Positions 42,200 to 50,965 of a stretch of DNA of 64,000 nucleotides are shown here, one piece after another; the stretch's first letter is position 1, and each line of letters begins with the position of its first letter. Made by a program: the position numbers and the translations under genes. The notes beneath the pieces were generated by a model. That model did not search any database and was not told the origin of the DNA. It worked only from the letters and a program-made list of their open reading frames with translations. The stretch comes from an uncultured Alistipes sp. (GTDB taxonomy: Bacteria; Bacteroidota; Bacteroidia; Bacteroidales; Rikenellaceae). The stretch lies in assembly GCA_944322005.1 (NCBI GenBank), contig CALUNL010000001.1, positions 124,001 to 188,000 on the forward strand. The letters run 5' to 3'.

Positions 42200-44197
42200 A
42201 TGTCTACCGAAAAGTCTACAGAGGTTTCCATGCAGGAACCGGTCAACGGTGTCGAAGAGATGACGCAGAAGGTGGTTGAACGACAGGTTGAAGAGTCGGA
42301 GGCGCAGCAGGCTCCTGCTGCTGCAGAGACGGAACCGTCGGATGTTGCGGAGGATACGGTCGTTTTGGAGGAGCCGTCGGTGGACGATTCCGCAGTAACC
42401 GAAACGTCTGCGGCAGAGAACGACTCCGTGACGGAGCCTGTCGGAAACGGTGTGTCGGAGAGTGAGCCCGAAGCCGGTGAAGATACGGCGGAGCTCGATT
42501 CCGTTGCTGGCAAGAGCAAGCCGGAACTGCTTGACATGCTTGCTTCGCTTTTGTCCGAGCGTCCAGTCCAGAGCATCAGGCGGGAGGTGGATGCGATCAA
42601 GGTGGCATTCTACAAGTTGCGCCGCGCGGAGACCGAAGCCGCCCGCAAGGCTTTTGCGGAGGCGAACGGACCGGATGCGGAGTTTGTTTCCGAACCGGAT
42701 GCCGAGGAGGCTCGTCTCAAGGATCTTTTGAAAACATATCGGGCAAAGCGCGACGAGTACGCAGCCGTGTCCGAGCGGGCAAAGGAGGAGAATTACAGGA
42801 CGAAACTCGAGATAATAGAGGAGTTGAAGAATCTCGTCAAGAACGAGGAGACGCTCAACAATACCTTCACCAAGTTCCGTGAATTGCAGACGAGGTGGAA
42901 GGAGACGGGCCCTGTCCCTGTACAGTATGTTAATGATCTTTGGGAGACATACAATCTCCATGTGGAGAATTTCTATGATTTCGTCAAGATAAACAAGGAG
43001 TTGCGCGATCTCGACTGGAAGAAGAACCTCGAACAGAAGACCCTGCTGTGCGAACAGGCCGAGCGCCTGGCCGAAGAGCCGTCGGTAATAGAGGCTTTCC
43101 GCAAACTGCAGAAACTCCATGAGGAGTGGCGTGAGATCGGTCCTGTTTCCGGTGAGTTCAAGGAGGCCCTGTGGGAGCGTTTCAAAAACGCTTCGAGCCA
43201 GGTCAACCGCCGTCACCAGGAGTACTTCGAGGGCATAAAGGCAGAGCAGGTCTCGAACCTCGAACGCAAGGCTGCCCTGTGCGAGCAGGTCGAGGCACTT
43301 GTTGTTGAGCCGATAACCACCCATAAGGCGTGGAACCGTGCGAATGAGAAACTGCTTGCCATACAGCAGGAGTGGAAGACCATAGGCTTTGCTCCGAAGA
43401 AGGACAATACGCGTATCTACGAGCGTTTCCGCGCCGCATGCGACAAGTTCTTCGAGCTCAAGCGCAAATTCTATTCGGAGGTCAAGGACAGCATGGAGGA
43501 GAACCTGCGGCTGAAGGAGGAGTTGTGCGAACTTGCCGAGAAACTGCAGGAGAGCGATGACTGGAAGGCGGCTACCGACAGCCTGTTGGAGCTTCAGTCC
43601 CGCTGGAAGGAGATCGGTGCGGTTTCAAGGCGTCATTCCGATGCCGTATGGCGCCGTTTCCGCGCTGCATGCGACAAGTTCTTCGAACGGAAGGCCGCAT
43701 ATTTCTCGGCCCGTGAGAATGAGTATATGGATAACTTGCGCCGTAAGAATGAACTTCTCGACAAGATGGCCGCGGCCGATATACTTGAGGGCGGTTATGA
43801 CCTCATAAAGGATTTCCAGAGGCAGTGGAGCGAGATCGGCTTTGTCCCTATAAAGTACAAGGATGAGTTGCAGAAGCGCTACAAGGCTGCCATTGACAGG
43901 CTTTTCGGTGCAATGCGCGGTTCGGACCGCGAACGTTCGATGAGCAGGTTCAGAGACAAGGTTTCGTCTTTGCGCTCGGGAGGCGAGAAGCGTCTTCGTA
44001 CGGAAAGGGACAAGCTTTACAACCGCGTACGGCAGCTCGAACAGGAGATAGCCTTGTTGGAGAACAATGTCGGCTTCTTCTCGAAATCGAAGGGCGCGGA
44101 GGCCATTATTGCCGATGTGCAGGAGAAGATAGCGAAGGCCAAACAGGAGATGGCCGACGCAATAGCGAAGGTTAAGATGATTGACGGCGAGGAGTAA
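42200..44197 (+). CDS. DUF349 repeat protein
   Basis: Large cytoplasmic protein of 665 residues. After an acidic, low-complexity start (1-120, many Glu, Val, Ser) there are five DUF349 modules at about residues 222-578, each with a Trp core such as LQTRWKETGPVPVQYV, LHEEWREIGPVS and LQSRWKEIGAVS, and the segment FRAACDKFFE in the third and fourth copies. The end is a coiled coil (LEQEIALLENNVGFF). Function of DUF349 proteins is not known from sequence. Five repeats is a long arrangement. Promoter upstream and terminator overlap show it is monocistronic. Confidence 0.9.
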   Translation: MSTEKSTEVSMQEPVNGVEEMTQKVVERQVEESEAQQAPAAAETEPSDVAEDTVVLEEPSVDDSAVTETSAAENDSVTEPVGNGVSESEPEAGEDTAELDSVAGKSKPELLDMLASLLSERPVQSIRREVDAIKVAFYKLRRAETEAARKAFAEANGPDAEFVSEPDAEEARLKDLLKTYRAKRDEYAAVSERAKEENYRTKLEIIEELKNLVKNEETLNNTFTKFRELQTRWKETGPVPVQYVNDLWETYNLHVENFYDFVKINKELRDLDWKKNLEQKTLLCEQAERLAEEPSVIEAFRKLQKLHEEWREIGPVSGEFKEALWERFKNASSQVNRRHQEYFEGIKAEQVSNLERKAALCEQVEALVVEPITTHKAWNRANEKLLAIQQEWKTIGFAPKKDNTRIYERFRAACDKFFELKRKFYSEVKDSMEENLRLKEELCELAEKLQESDDWKAATDSLLELQSRWKEIGAVSRRHSDAVWRRFRAACDKFFERKAAYFSARENEYMDNLRRKNELLDKMAAADILEGGYDLIKDFQRQWSEIGFVPIKYKDELQKRYKAAIDRLFGAMRGSDRERSMSRFRDKVSSLRSGGEKRLRTERDKLYNRVRQLEQEIALLENNVGFFSKSKGAEAIIADVQEKIAKAKQEMADAIAKVKMIDGEE

Positions 44198-44219
44198 TCG
44201 CCGTCAATCGGTTTTTTTT
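44179..44219 (+). terminator. Intrinsic terminator after the DUF349 gene
   Basis: A 12-bp stem (44179-44190 with 44198-44209) includes the last codons and the TAA stop lies in its loop, followed by eight T residues at 44212-44219. Confidence 0.82.
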
Positions 44220-44264
44220 GAGACATACGGAACTTACTGTCGGAACAAATATATTTCTTGCAAT

Positions 44265-45908
44265 ATGAAATTATCCAGACCCAAATACATCTTCGTTACG
44301 GGAGGTGTCGCATCTTCGCTCGGAAAGGGCATAATATCGGCGTCGCTGGCGCGCCTGCTGCAGGCAAGGGGCTATGTTACGGCCATACAGAAACTCGACC
44401 CGTACATCAATGTCGACCCGGGTACGCTCAACCCGTACGAACACGGAGAGTGCTATGTTACAGAGGACGGTACGGAGACCGACCTCGACCTCGGACACTA
44501 TGAGAGATTCACGTCGATAACCACGTCGAAGAACAACAACGTCACCACAGGCAAGATATACAAGAGCGTAATAGAGAAGGAGCGCAAGGGCGAGTTTCTC
44601 GGCAAGACCGTGCAGGTCATACCGCACATCACCGACGAGATAAAGCGCCGCGTGCAGTTGCTGGGACACACGAAGCAGTACGACATAATTATAACGGAGA
44701 TCGGCGGTACGGTAGGCGACATAGAGTCGTTGCCGTTCATCGAGTCCGTCCGTCAGTTGCGCAATTCGCTCGGATTCCAGAATTCCGCTCTCATACACCT
44801 GGCATGGGTCCCTTATCTGGCTGCATCGGGCGAGTTGAAGACCAAACCGACACAGCATTCCGTGAAGGCCCTGCTTGAGAACGGACTGCAGCCAGATGTC
44901 CTCGTCCTGCGTGCGGAGCATCCGCTCGGCGCGGCATTGCGCCGTAAGGTGGCACTCTTCTGCAACGTGCAGCCGGAGGCCGTCGTAGAGTCGATCGACA
45001 TGCCTACAATATATGAGGTTCCGTTGCGCATGTACGAGCAGCACCTGGATATGGTTGTGCTGCAGCGCCTGGGGCTTCCGGTCGACGATTGCGAACCGGA
45101 TCTGAAGTCATGGATCGCGTTCGTGGACAAGATAAAGCACCCGAGCCACACGGTCGACATCGCGCTCGTCGGCAAATATACCGAGCTGCCTGACGCCTAC
45201 AAGTCGATAAGCGAGTCGTTCATACACGCCGGAGCCGCCAATGACTGCAAGGTCAAGCTGCATCTGGTCAATTCGGAGAAGATTACCGACGAGAATGTCG
45301 GGTCGATGCTCGGCGGCATGGCCGGCATACTCGTGGCTCCGGGATTCGGAAGCCGCGGAATAGAGGGCAAGATCACTACGGTGCGCTATGCGCGCGAGAA
45401 CCGCATCCCGTTCTTCGGAATATGCCTCGGTATGCAGTGTGCCGTGATAGAGTTCGCGCGAGACGTGTTGGGCTATGCCGATGCCAACTCGAGTGAGATG
45501 GAGTCGGCCACCACGCATCCGGTGATAGACCTCATGGAGGACCAGAAGGGTGTTACGGCCAAGGGCGGTACGATGCGTCTGGGAGGGTATGCATGTACGC
45601 TGCAGCCCGATTCGATCGCGGCCAAGGCATATGGCACGACCAATATCGTCGAACGCCACCGCCACCGCTACGAGTTCAACAGCGACTACCGTGAGGCATT
45701 CGAGAAGGCTGGCATGAAGGCGGTGGGCGTCAATCCGGATACCAACCTCGTTGAGGTCATAGAGATTCCGGACCATCCGTGGTTTGTGGGAACGCAGTAC
45801 CATCCGGAATACAAGAGTACGGTGGCCCGTCCCGCCCCGTTGTTCGTGTCGTTCGTCAAGGCGGCCATGGATTATGATGCCGAGCGAAATGCGGCGGAGA
45901 AGAAGTAA
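44265..45908 (+). CDS. pyrG: CTP synthase
   Basis: Converts UTP to CTP with glutamine. 547 residues from ATG 44265; the longer upstream frame would start inside the terminator. N-terminal synthetase domain: PKYIFVTGGVASSLGKGI and TEDGTETDLDLGHYERF. C-terminal class I glutaminase: FGICLGMQCAVIEFAR with the nucleophile Cys and HPEYKSTVARPAPLF with the His/Glu pair. Followed after 36 bp by yidC. Confidence 0.96.
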   Translation: MKLSRPKYIFVTGGVASSLGKGIISASLARLLQARGYVTAIQKLDPYINVDPGTLNPYEHGECYVTEDGTETDLDLGHYERFTSITTSKNNNVTTGKIYKSVIEKERKGEFLGKTVQVIPHITDEIKRRVQLLGHTKQYDIIITEIGGTVGDIESLPFIESVRQLRNSLGFQNSALIHLAWVPYLAASGELKTKPTQHSVKALLENGLQPDVLVLRAEHPLGAALRRKVALFCNVQPEAVVESIDMPTIYEVPLRMYEQHLDMVVLQRLGLPVDDCEPDLKSWIAFVDKIKHPSHTVDIALVGKYTELPDAYKSISESFIHAGAANDCKVKLHLVNSEKITDENVGSMLGGMAGILVAPGFGSRGIEGKITTVRYARENRIPFFGICLGMQCAVIEFARDVLGYADANSSEMESATTHPVIDLMEDQKGVTAKGGTMRLGGYACTLQPDSIAAKAYGTTNIVERHRHRYEFNSDYREAFEKAGMKAVGVNPDTNLVEVIEIPDHPWFVGTQYHPEYKSTVARPAPLFVSFVKAAMDYDAERNAAEKK

Positions 45909-45920
45909 GACATTACATTA

Positions 45921-45928
45921 TACATTTG
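45921..45928 (+). promoter_or_regulatory. Possible -7 box for yidC
   Basis: TACATTTG, exact match, 17 bp before the yidC ATG; no TTG partner at the expected distance, so tentative. Confidence 0.35.
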
Positions 45929-45944
45929 AACATACGTTTACGAA

Positions 45945-47879
45945 ATGGACAATAACAGCAAACAGTCTACCATAGGTTTCATATTGATAGCTCTCATATT
46001 CGTGGGCTTCATGATATATACCAACCATGAGCGTGCGAAGTACGAGGCGGCGGTTGCCGAGCAGCAGAGTCTCGTAGAGGCGGAGGCGGCACTGCAGCCG
46101 GCCGATACGACGAGTGGCGCCGCGACGCAGCAGAGCCTTGCCGCCGGAGAGACGGCACGGGAGCCGGAACGTCGTCCTGCGGACGAGTTCATCGCCGAGG
46201 CGGACAGTGTCGAGGAGGTTTTGATCGAAAACGACGTTCTGCAGGTACGCTTTTCGACAAAGGGCGCCCAGATGGTCGACGTGACATTAAAGGAGTATAC
46301 CAAATACGCTCCGCGCGAGTCGCGCAACGAACTTGTGAAGCTCTTCGATCCGGAGTCGGCTAACTTCAACATGAGCATGTATCTGAAACACGATCTGCGC
46401 AATGTGAAGGTATCCACCTCCGACTATAACTTCCATCTTCTGCCGATAGAGTCGGGTGAGCACTCCAAGGTTCTCACCATGCGCCTGCCGGTCGGCAACG
46501 ACGCATCGCTCGATTTCGTCTATACGGTATACGACGAGTTGCGCCCGGAGCGCGACTACCTCATAGACTTCGAGGTGCGCATGAACAATATCGCTCCGCT
46601 GATGGCGAACCAGGCGAGTGTCGGCATAGACTGGACCAACCGTTCGTACCAGAACGAGCGCAGTTTCACCAACGAGAACACATACACGACGATAGCCTAC
46701 CGCCAGCCGGGTGAGCGCTCCATCTCCGATTTGAGAATGGGCACGGGTACGCAGAACAAACAGATATCGACCTCCGTGGACTGGATATCGTTCAAACAGC
46801 AGTATTTCTCGTCGGCTATCATTGCGCAGTCGGCAGACTTTACATACGCCGACGTGGCATACCAGACTGCCGAGGAGGGTTCGGGGTACATCAAGGACTT
46901 CTCGCTGCAGACGGCCGTGCCTTACACTCCGCAGACCGATTCGTACAAGTTCTCGTTCTACATGGGCCCGAACGACTATGCGGTGCTGTCGAAGGTCGAG
47001 GACATCCACGGCGAGGAGCTCTATATGGAGCGCATAATACCTCTGGGATGGATCATATCGAGCTGGATAAGCCGCTGGATAGTCATTCCGGTGTTCGACT
47101 TCCTGTCCCAGTATATCTCATCGTTCGGACTCATCATCCTCATACTCACCATAGGCGTCAAGATTCTCATCTTCCCGCTTACGTACAAGAGCTACCTCTC
47201 TACGGCCAAGATGCGCGTCATCAAGCCGGAACTCGACGCCATTGCTGCAAAGTACCCGCGCCAGGAGGATGCCATGAAGCGCCAGCAGGCAACAATGGAG
47301 CTCTATAAGAAGGCCGACATAAACGTCATGGGAGGATGCCTTCCGGCACTGATACAGATGCCGATTCTCATCGCCATGTTCCGTTTCTTCCCGGCAAGTA
47401 TCCAGCTTCGCGGGCAGTCTTTCCTGTGGAGCGATGACCTTTCGTCTTATGACAGCGTGCTCCAGCTGCCGTTCAACATACCGTATTATGGCGACCATGT
47501 GAGCCTTTTCGCGCTGCTGATGGCGGTGACGCTGTTCGCCTTCTCGTACATGAACTACCAGCAGAGCCCGGCCGGAAACCAGGCACAGGGTGTTGTGATG
47601 AAGATAATGATGGTATATTTTATGCCGTTGATGATGTTGTTCTGGTTCAACAACTATTCGAGCGGCCTCTGCTACTACTACCTTCTCTCGACGCTCTTCA
47701 CCATCATCCAGACGGTTGTGATACGCCACTTCCTGAACGATAACAAGATCCATGCGCTCGTGCATTCCAACATGGCCAAGCGTTCCAACGGCAAGAAGTC
47801 GCGTTTCCAGCTCAAGTACGAGGAACTCATGCGTCAGCAGGAGCAGATGATGCAGCAGCAGAACAATAAAAAGAGGTAG
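45945..47879 (+). CDS. yidC: Membrane protein insertase YidC
   Basis: Inner-membrane insertase of 644 residues with the long Bacteroidota/Gram-negative periplasmic domain. N-terminal helix IGFILIALIFVGFMIYTN, periplasmic P1 domain (60-340), then the conserved core helices: GLIILILTIGVKILIFPLTYKSYLS, KADINVMGGCLPALIQMPILIAMF (partial) and FWFNNYSSGLCYYYL. The C-terminus is basic and Gln-rich (QMMQQQNNKKR), as needed for ribosome contact. A GTG-started exonuclease gene begins after 1 bp. Confidence 0.96.
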   Translation: MDNNSKQSTIGFILIALIFVGFMIYTNHERAKYEAAVAEQQSLVEAEAALQPADTTSGAATQQSLAAGETAREPERRPADEFIAEADSVEEVLIENDVLQVRFSTKGAQMVDVTLKEYTKYAPRESRNELVKLFDPESANFNMSMYLKHDLRNVKVSTSDYNFHLLPIESGEHSKVLTMRLPVGNDASLDFVYTVYDELRPERDYLIDFEVRMNNIAPLMANQASVGIDWTNRSYQNERSFTNENTYTTIAYRQPGERSISDLRMGTGTQNKQISTSVDWISFKQQYFSSAIIAQSADFTYADVAYQTAEEGSGYIKDFSLQTAVPYTPQTDSYKFSFYMGPNDYAVLSKVEDIHGEELYMERIIPLGWIISSWISRWIVIPVFDFLSQYISSFGLIILILTIGVKILIFPLTYKSYLSTAKMRVIKPELDAIAAKYPRQEDAMKRQQATMELYKKADINVMGGCLPALIQMPILIAMFRFFPASIQLRGQSFLWSDDLSSYDSVLQLPFNIPYYGDHVSLFALLMAVTLFAFSYMNYQQSPAGNQAQGVVMKIMMVYFMPLMMLFWFNNYSSGLCYYYLLSTLFTIIQTVVIRHFLNDNKIHALVHSNMAKRSNGKKSRFQLKYEELMRQQEQMMQQQNNKKR

Positions 47880-47880
47880 G

Positions 47881-48477
47881 GTGGAGTTCATTCCGAGCAT
47901 ATCCAACGAGGAGGTGTCCGCTCTGCCGGCGATAAGTTTCGACGGTGAGATCGTGGTGGTGGAGGATTCTGCCTCCCTGGCTTCCGCATGCGAGAGCCTG
48001 TCGCACGAAAGGCTGATAGGCTTCGATACGGAGACACGTCCGTCATTCACTGCCGGTGTGGTCAACCGTGTCGCACTGATGCAGTTGTCGACTGCAGAGA
48101 GATGTTACCTGATACGTCTCAACAAGGTGCCGCTCGACAAGGCGCTGATCGACATACTGTGCGACGAGGCGGTGACGAAGGTCGGTGCCGGCGTGCAGAA
48201 CGACATCCGCGCACTCAACATGTTGAGGCATTTCCGGGCCAGGGGATTCGTCGATTTGCAGGACGAGGTCTCGCAGTTCGGCATCGAAGACCGCAGCCTT
48301 CGCAAGCTGTCGGGTATTATCCTCGGCAAGAAGGTCTCCAAGGCCCAGAGGTTGAGCAACTGGGAGGCGAAGGTGCTGACCCAGTCACAGCAGCTTTATG
48401 CGGCTACCGATGCATGGGTGTGCGTGGAGATTTTCCGGCGCCTTTTCGGAGACGGTGCCGATGGATTATCCCGATGA
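47881..48477 (+). CDS. DEDDy 3'-5' exonuclease (RNase D-like)
   Basis: 198-residue nuclease of the DnaQ superfamily. The residues Asp49 and Glu51 lie in IGFDTET, the second Asp in GAGVQNDIRALN, and Tyr and Asp in YAATDAWVC: the DEDDy set. It has only the exonuclease domain, without HRDC, so it is a short RNase D relative. The start is GTG at 47881, one base after the yidC stop; no ATG fits better. RNA substrate is expected but unproven. Confidence 0.88.
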   Translation: MEFIPSISNEEVSALPAISFDGEIVVVEDSASLASACESLSHERLIGFDTETRPSFTAGVVNRVALMQLSTAERCYLIRLNKVPLDKALIDILCDEAVTKVGAGVQNDIRALNMLRHFRARGFVDLQDEVSQFGIEDRSLRKLSGIILGKKVSKAQRLSNWEAKVLTQSQQLYAATDAWVCVEIFRRLFGDGADGLSR

Positions 48478-48525
48478 TTGGCATTTGCCGGCAGGAAATC
48501 CGTATATTTTGTTGAAAAAAAACGC

Positions 48526-48948
48526 ATGCAGATGAAGACAATAGAGATAGATTCCCTTTCCGAACTGGACGGGGTTGCCGAAGCCGTAATCGATTCGCTC
48601 GACGGACGTACCGTCGTTGCCTTTTGCGGTGAGATGGGTGCCGGTAAGACAACCCTTATCCGTGCCATCATGGAGGAGCTCGGTTCGAGTGATACGGTGA
48701 CGAGCCCCACCTTCGCCATAGTGAACCAGTACCGTACCGGCAAGGGGGATACAGTCTACCATTTCGATTTTTACCGCATAAACTCCATGTCGGAGGCCTT
48801 CGACCTCGGTTACGAGGAGTATTTCTATTCGGGAGACCTGTGTCTGGTCGAGTGGCCGGAGAAGATAGAGCCGCTCATTCCGGATGATGCCATGATAGTC
48901 CGCATAGAGGTGACGGGCGAGACATCGCGCCGCTTCACCGTCTGCTGA
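48526..48948 (+). CDS. tsaE: tRNA threonylcarbamoyladenosine biosynthesis ATPase TsaE
   Basis: P-loop ATPase partner of TsaB/TsaD in t6A synthesis. 140 residues from ATG 48526 (an alternative ATG at 48532 removes two residues). Walker A GEMGAGKT at 35-42, followed by VTSPTFAIVNQY and VYHFDFYRI, and CLVEWPEKIE, all diagnostic of TsaE. 48 bp after the exonuclease gene. Confidence 0.93.
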   Translation: MQMKTIEIDSLSELDGVAEAVIDSLDGRTVVAFCGEMGAGKTTLIRAIMEELGSSDTVTSPTFAIVNQYRTGKGDTVYHFDFYRINSMSEAFDLGYEEYFYSGDLCLVEWPEKIEPLIPDDAMIVRIEVTGETSRRFTVC

Positions 48949-49013
48949 TCTGTTCCAAACCGTTCCGATGCGGTCCATGTGCGGCACTGCGTGAAAATAA
49001 ATCGCGGTTGTCA

Positions 49014-49043
49014 TTGTCTTTTTTGAATAGTTTTATAACTTTG
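49014..49043 (+). promoter_or_regulatory. Promoter for panC-panD
   Basis: TTG at 49014-49016, 19-bp spacer, TAACTTTG at 49036-49043, 32 bp before panC ATG. Confidence 0.72.
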
Positions 49044-49075
49044 CCCCCGCCATATGTGACATACATATATCGGAG

Positions 49076-49912
49076 ATGAAAGCATTTGCAGAAGTAAAGC
49101 AGTTGCGTGAAGCATTGGCTTCGGAACGGGGCCGGAAGATAGGTTTCGTCCCTACGATGGGAGCCCTTCACGCAGGCCACCTCTCTCTTATGGAGCGTGC
49201 ACGCCGCGAGTGCGACGTGGTGGTGGTGAGCGTTTTCGTGAATCCTACCCAATTCAACGACAAGCAGGATCTGAAGAACTATCCGCGTACGCCGGAGGCG
49301 GATGCGGAGCTGGTAGCCGGAGCGGGCGTAGACTATGTCCTGTTCCCTTCGGTCGAGGAGATATATCCGGAACCGGATACGCGCGTGTTCGATTTCGGCA
49401 AGGTTGACAAGGTGATGGAGGGGGCTACCCGTCCGGGCCATTTCAATGGGGTGGCGCAGGTCGTAAGCCGTCTGTTCGCCATAGTTGAGCCGGACCGGGC
49501 CTATTTCGGGGAGAAGGATTTCCAGCAGATAGCCGTGGTGCGCGCCATGGTGAAGCAACTCGGTCTGAATGTCGAGATTGTCGACTGCCCGATAGTCCGC
49601 GAGAAGGACGGTCTTGCGCTCTCGTCTCGCAACGCGCTCCTGGATGCGGAGCACCGTGCCGCCGCGCCGGAGATATATGCCGCCCTGCGCGGGGCAGCCT
49701 CGAAAGTGGGCGAGATGACCCCTTCGGAACTTACGGCGTGGGTGGAGTCGCGCATCAACTCGAATCCGTTGCTCAAAGTGATATATTTCCAGGCCGTGGA
49801 TGCCCTTACGATGCAGCCCGTACAGTCATGGGACGAGTGCGGACGCATACAGGGTTGTGTGGCCGTCCAGGCCGGCAACGTGCGCCTGATTGACAATATA
49901 AAGCTGAAATAA
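49076..49912 (+). CDS. panC: Pantothenate synthetase
   Basis: Condenses pantoate and beta-alanine using ATP. 278 residues. Seen: [15 protein letters not shown] (HIGH-like site), [14 protein letters not shown], the pantoate/ATP site [21 protein letters not shown] sequence and [13 protein letters not shown], and [11 protein letters not shown] (KMSKS-like). panD follows after 4 bp, so both beta-alanine and pantothenate are made from one unit. Confidence 0.96.
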   Translation: MKAFAEVKQLREALASERGRKIGFVPTMGALHAGHLSLMERARRECDVVVVSVFVNPTQFNDKQDLKNYPRTPEADAELVAGAGVDYVLFPSVEEIYPEPDTRVFDFGKVDKVMEGATRPGHFNGVAQVVSRLFAIVEPDRAYFGEKDFQQIAVVRAMVKQLGLNVEIVDCPIVREKDGLALSSRNALLDAEHRAAAPEIYAALRGAASKVGEMTPSELTAWVESRINSNPLLKVIYFQAVDALTMQPVQSWDECGRIQGCVAVQAGNVRLIDNIKLK

Positions 49913-49916
49913 CGCC

Positions 49917-50270
49917 ATGATTATCGAGGTTCTCAAATCGAAGATACACCGCGTGACGGTTACCGAGGCCAATGTCGACTATGTCGGCAGCATAACCATC
50001 GACAAGGAGCTGCTCGACGCCGCCGGAATCATCCGCGGGGAGAAGGTGCAGGTGGTGAACGTCACCAATGGCGAAAGGCTCGAAACATACGTCATACCGG
50101 GACCGCGCAAGAGCGGTGTAATATGCCTTAACGGCGCAGCCGCCCACAAGGCCAGCGTTGGTGACGTTGTGATAATCATATCGTACGCACACATGGATTT
50201 CGAAGAGGCCAAACTCTTCAAGCCGAGTGTCGTATTCCCCGATACGGCAACCAACCGTATCGTAGAGTAA
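49917..50270 (+). CDS. panD: Aspartate 1-decarboxylase proenzyme
   Basis: Makes beta-alanine for pantothenate. 117 residues. The self-cleavage site is Gly24-Ser25 (DYVGSITID), giving the pyruvoyl group on Ser25. Also present: [17 protein letters not shown], and [20 protein letters not shown]. The short gap to panC suggests coupled expression, as in many genomes. Confidence 0.96.
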   Translation: MIIEVLKSKIHRVTVTEANVDYVGSITIDKELLDAAGIIRGEKVQVVNVTNGERLETYVIPGPRKSGVICLNGAAAHKASVGDVVIIISYAHMDFEEAKLFKPSVVFPDTATNRIVE

Positions 50271-50351
50271 TCTCCGACGGCGGGAGTTCTGCCGTTCGCC
50301 GCAGAGCAGGCCTTGCGGCGGGATGAAACTGAAACGAAAGACCCTTTTGCG

Positions 50352-50864
50352 ATGGACTGGCTGTTGTCGATTCTTGCGGTTCTGTTCATTGTGGTCGGAA
50401 TCATCGGCTGCATCGTTCCCGTTTTGCCTGGGGTAGTTCTTGCCTACGGCGGATATCTCTGCGCATACTTCTGTTCATACTCCGACATCACCGTATCGTC
50501 GCTGATCCTGTGGCTTGTCCTCACGATCGCCGTCTCCGTAATAGACTATTTCCTGCCTGCATACATGGCCAAGGTTTTCGGCGGTTCGAAGGCCGGAATG
50601 CGAGGTGCCACGGCCGGACTTGTAATCGGATTTCTCGTCGGCAATGTCATAGGTACCATAATAGGCCCGTTCATAGGGGCCGTAGTTGGCGAGCTTGTCC
50701 ATGACAGCAAGGATCTGGCACGGTCGCTGAAGGTTGGCTTCGGTTCTTTCCTGTCATTTGCAGTAGGTACGGGACTCAAAATCGTCGTGTCGGTGATAAT
50801 GCTGGTGCAGGTGCTCTCCGACATATTTCCGGTTGTGCGCGACGGGATAAAAGCGTGGTTTTGA
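50352..50864 (+). CDS. DUF456-family membrane protein
   Basis: Small inner-membrane protein of 170 residues from ATG 50352. Hydrophobic segments include LLSILAVLFIVVGIIGCIVP, VLPGVVLAYGGYL and a Gly-rich pair typical of DUF456 (GGSKAGMRGATAGLVIG and GTIIGPFIGAVVGEL). Function unknown. It follows panD by 81 bp, a region with no clear promoter or terminator, so may be part of the same unit. Confidence 0.85.
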   Translation: MDWLLSILAVLFIVVGIIGCIVPVLPGVVLAYGGYLCAYFCSYSDITVSSLILWLVLTIAVSVIDYFLPAYMAKVFGGSKAGMRGATAGLVIGFLVGNVIGTIIGPFIGAVVGELVHDSKDLARSLKVGFGSFLSFAVGTGLKIVVSVIMLVQVLSDIFPVVRDGIKAWF

Positions 50865-50965
50865 CCCGTATGCTGTCCGGTTTATTGCCGAGATACAATA
50901 AAAATCTGGAATTTACGTTGGAAAATATAGCGAAAAACGGAATTATATTAATCCAAATCACTGAT

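Noticed and set aside
41900..43324. Upstream extension of the TPM gene (767 residues in all)
   Set aside because: It crosses the divergent promoters and lies opposite the DUF349 gene; the signal peptide starts at 41899.
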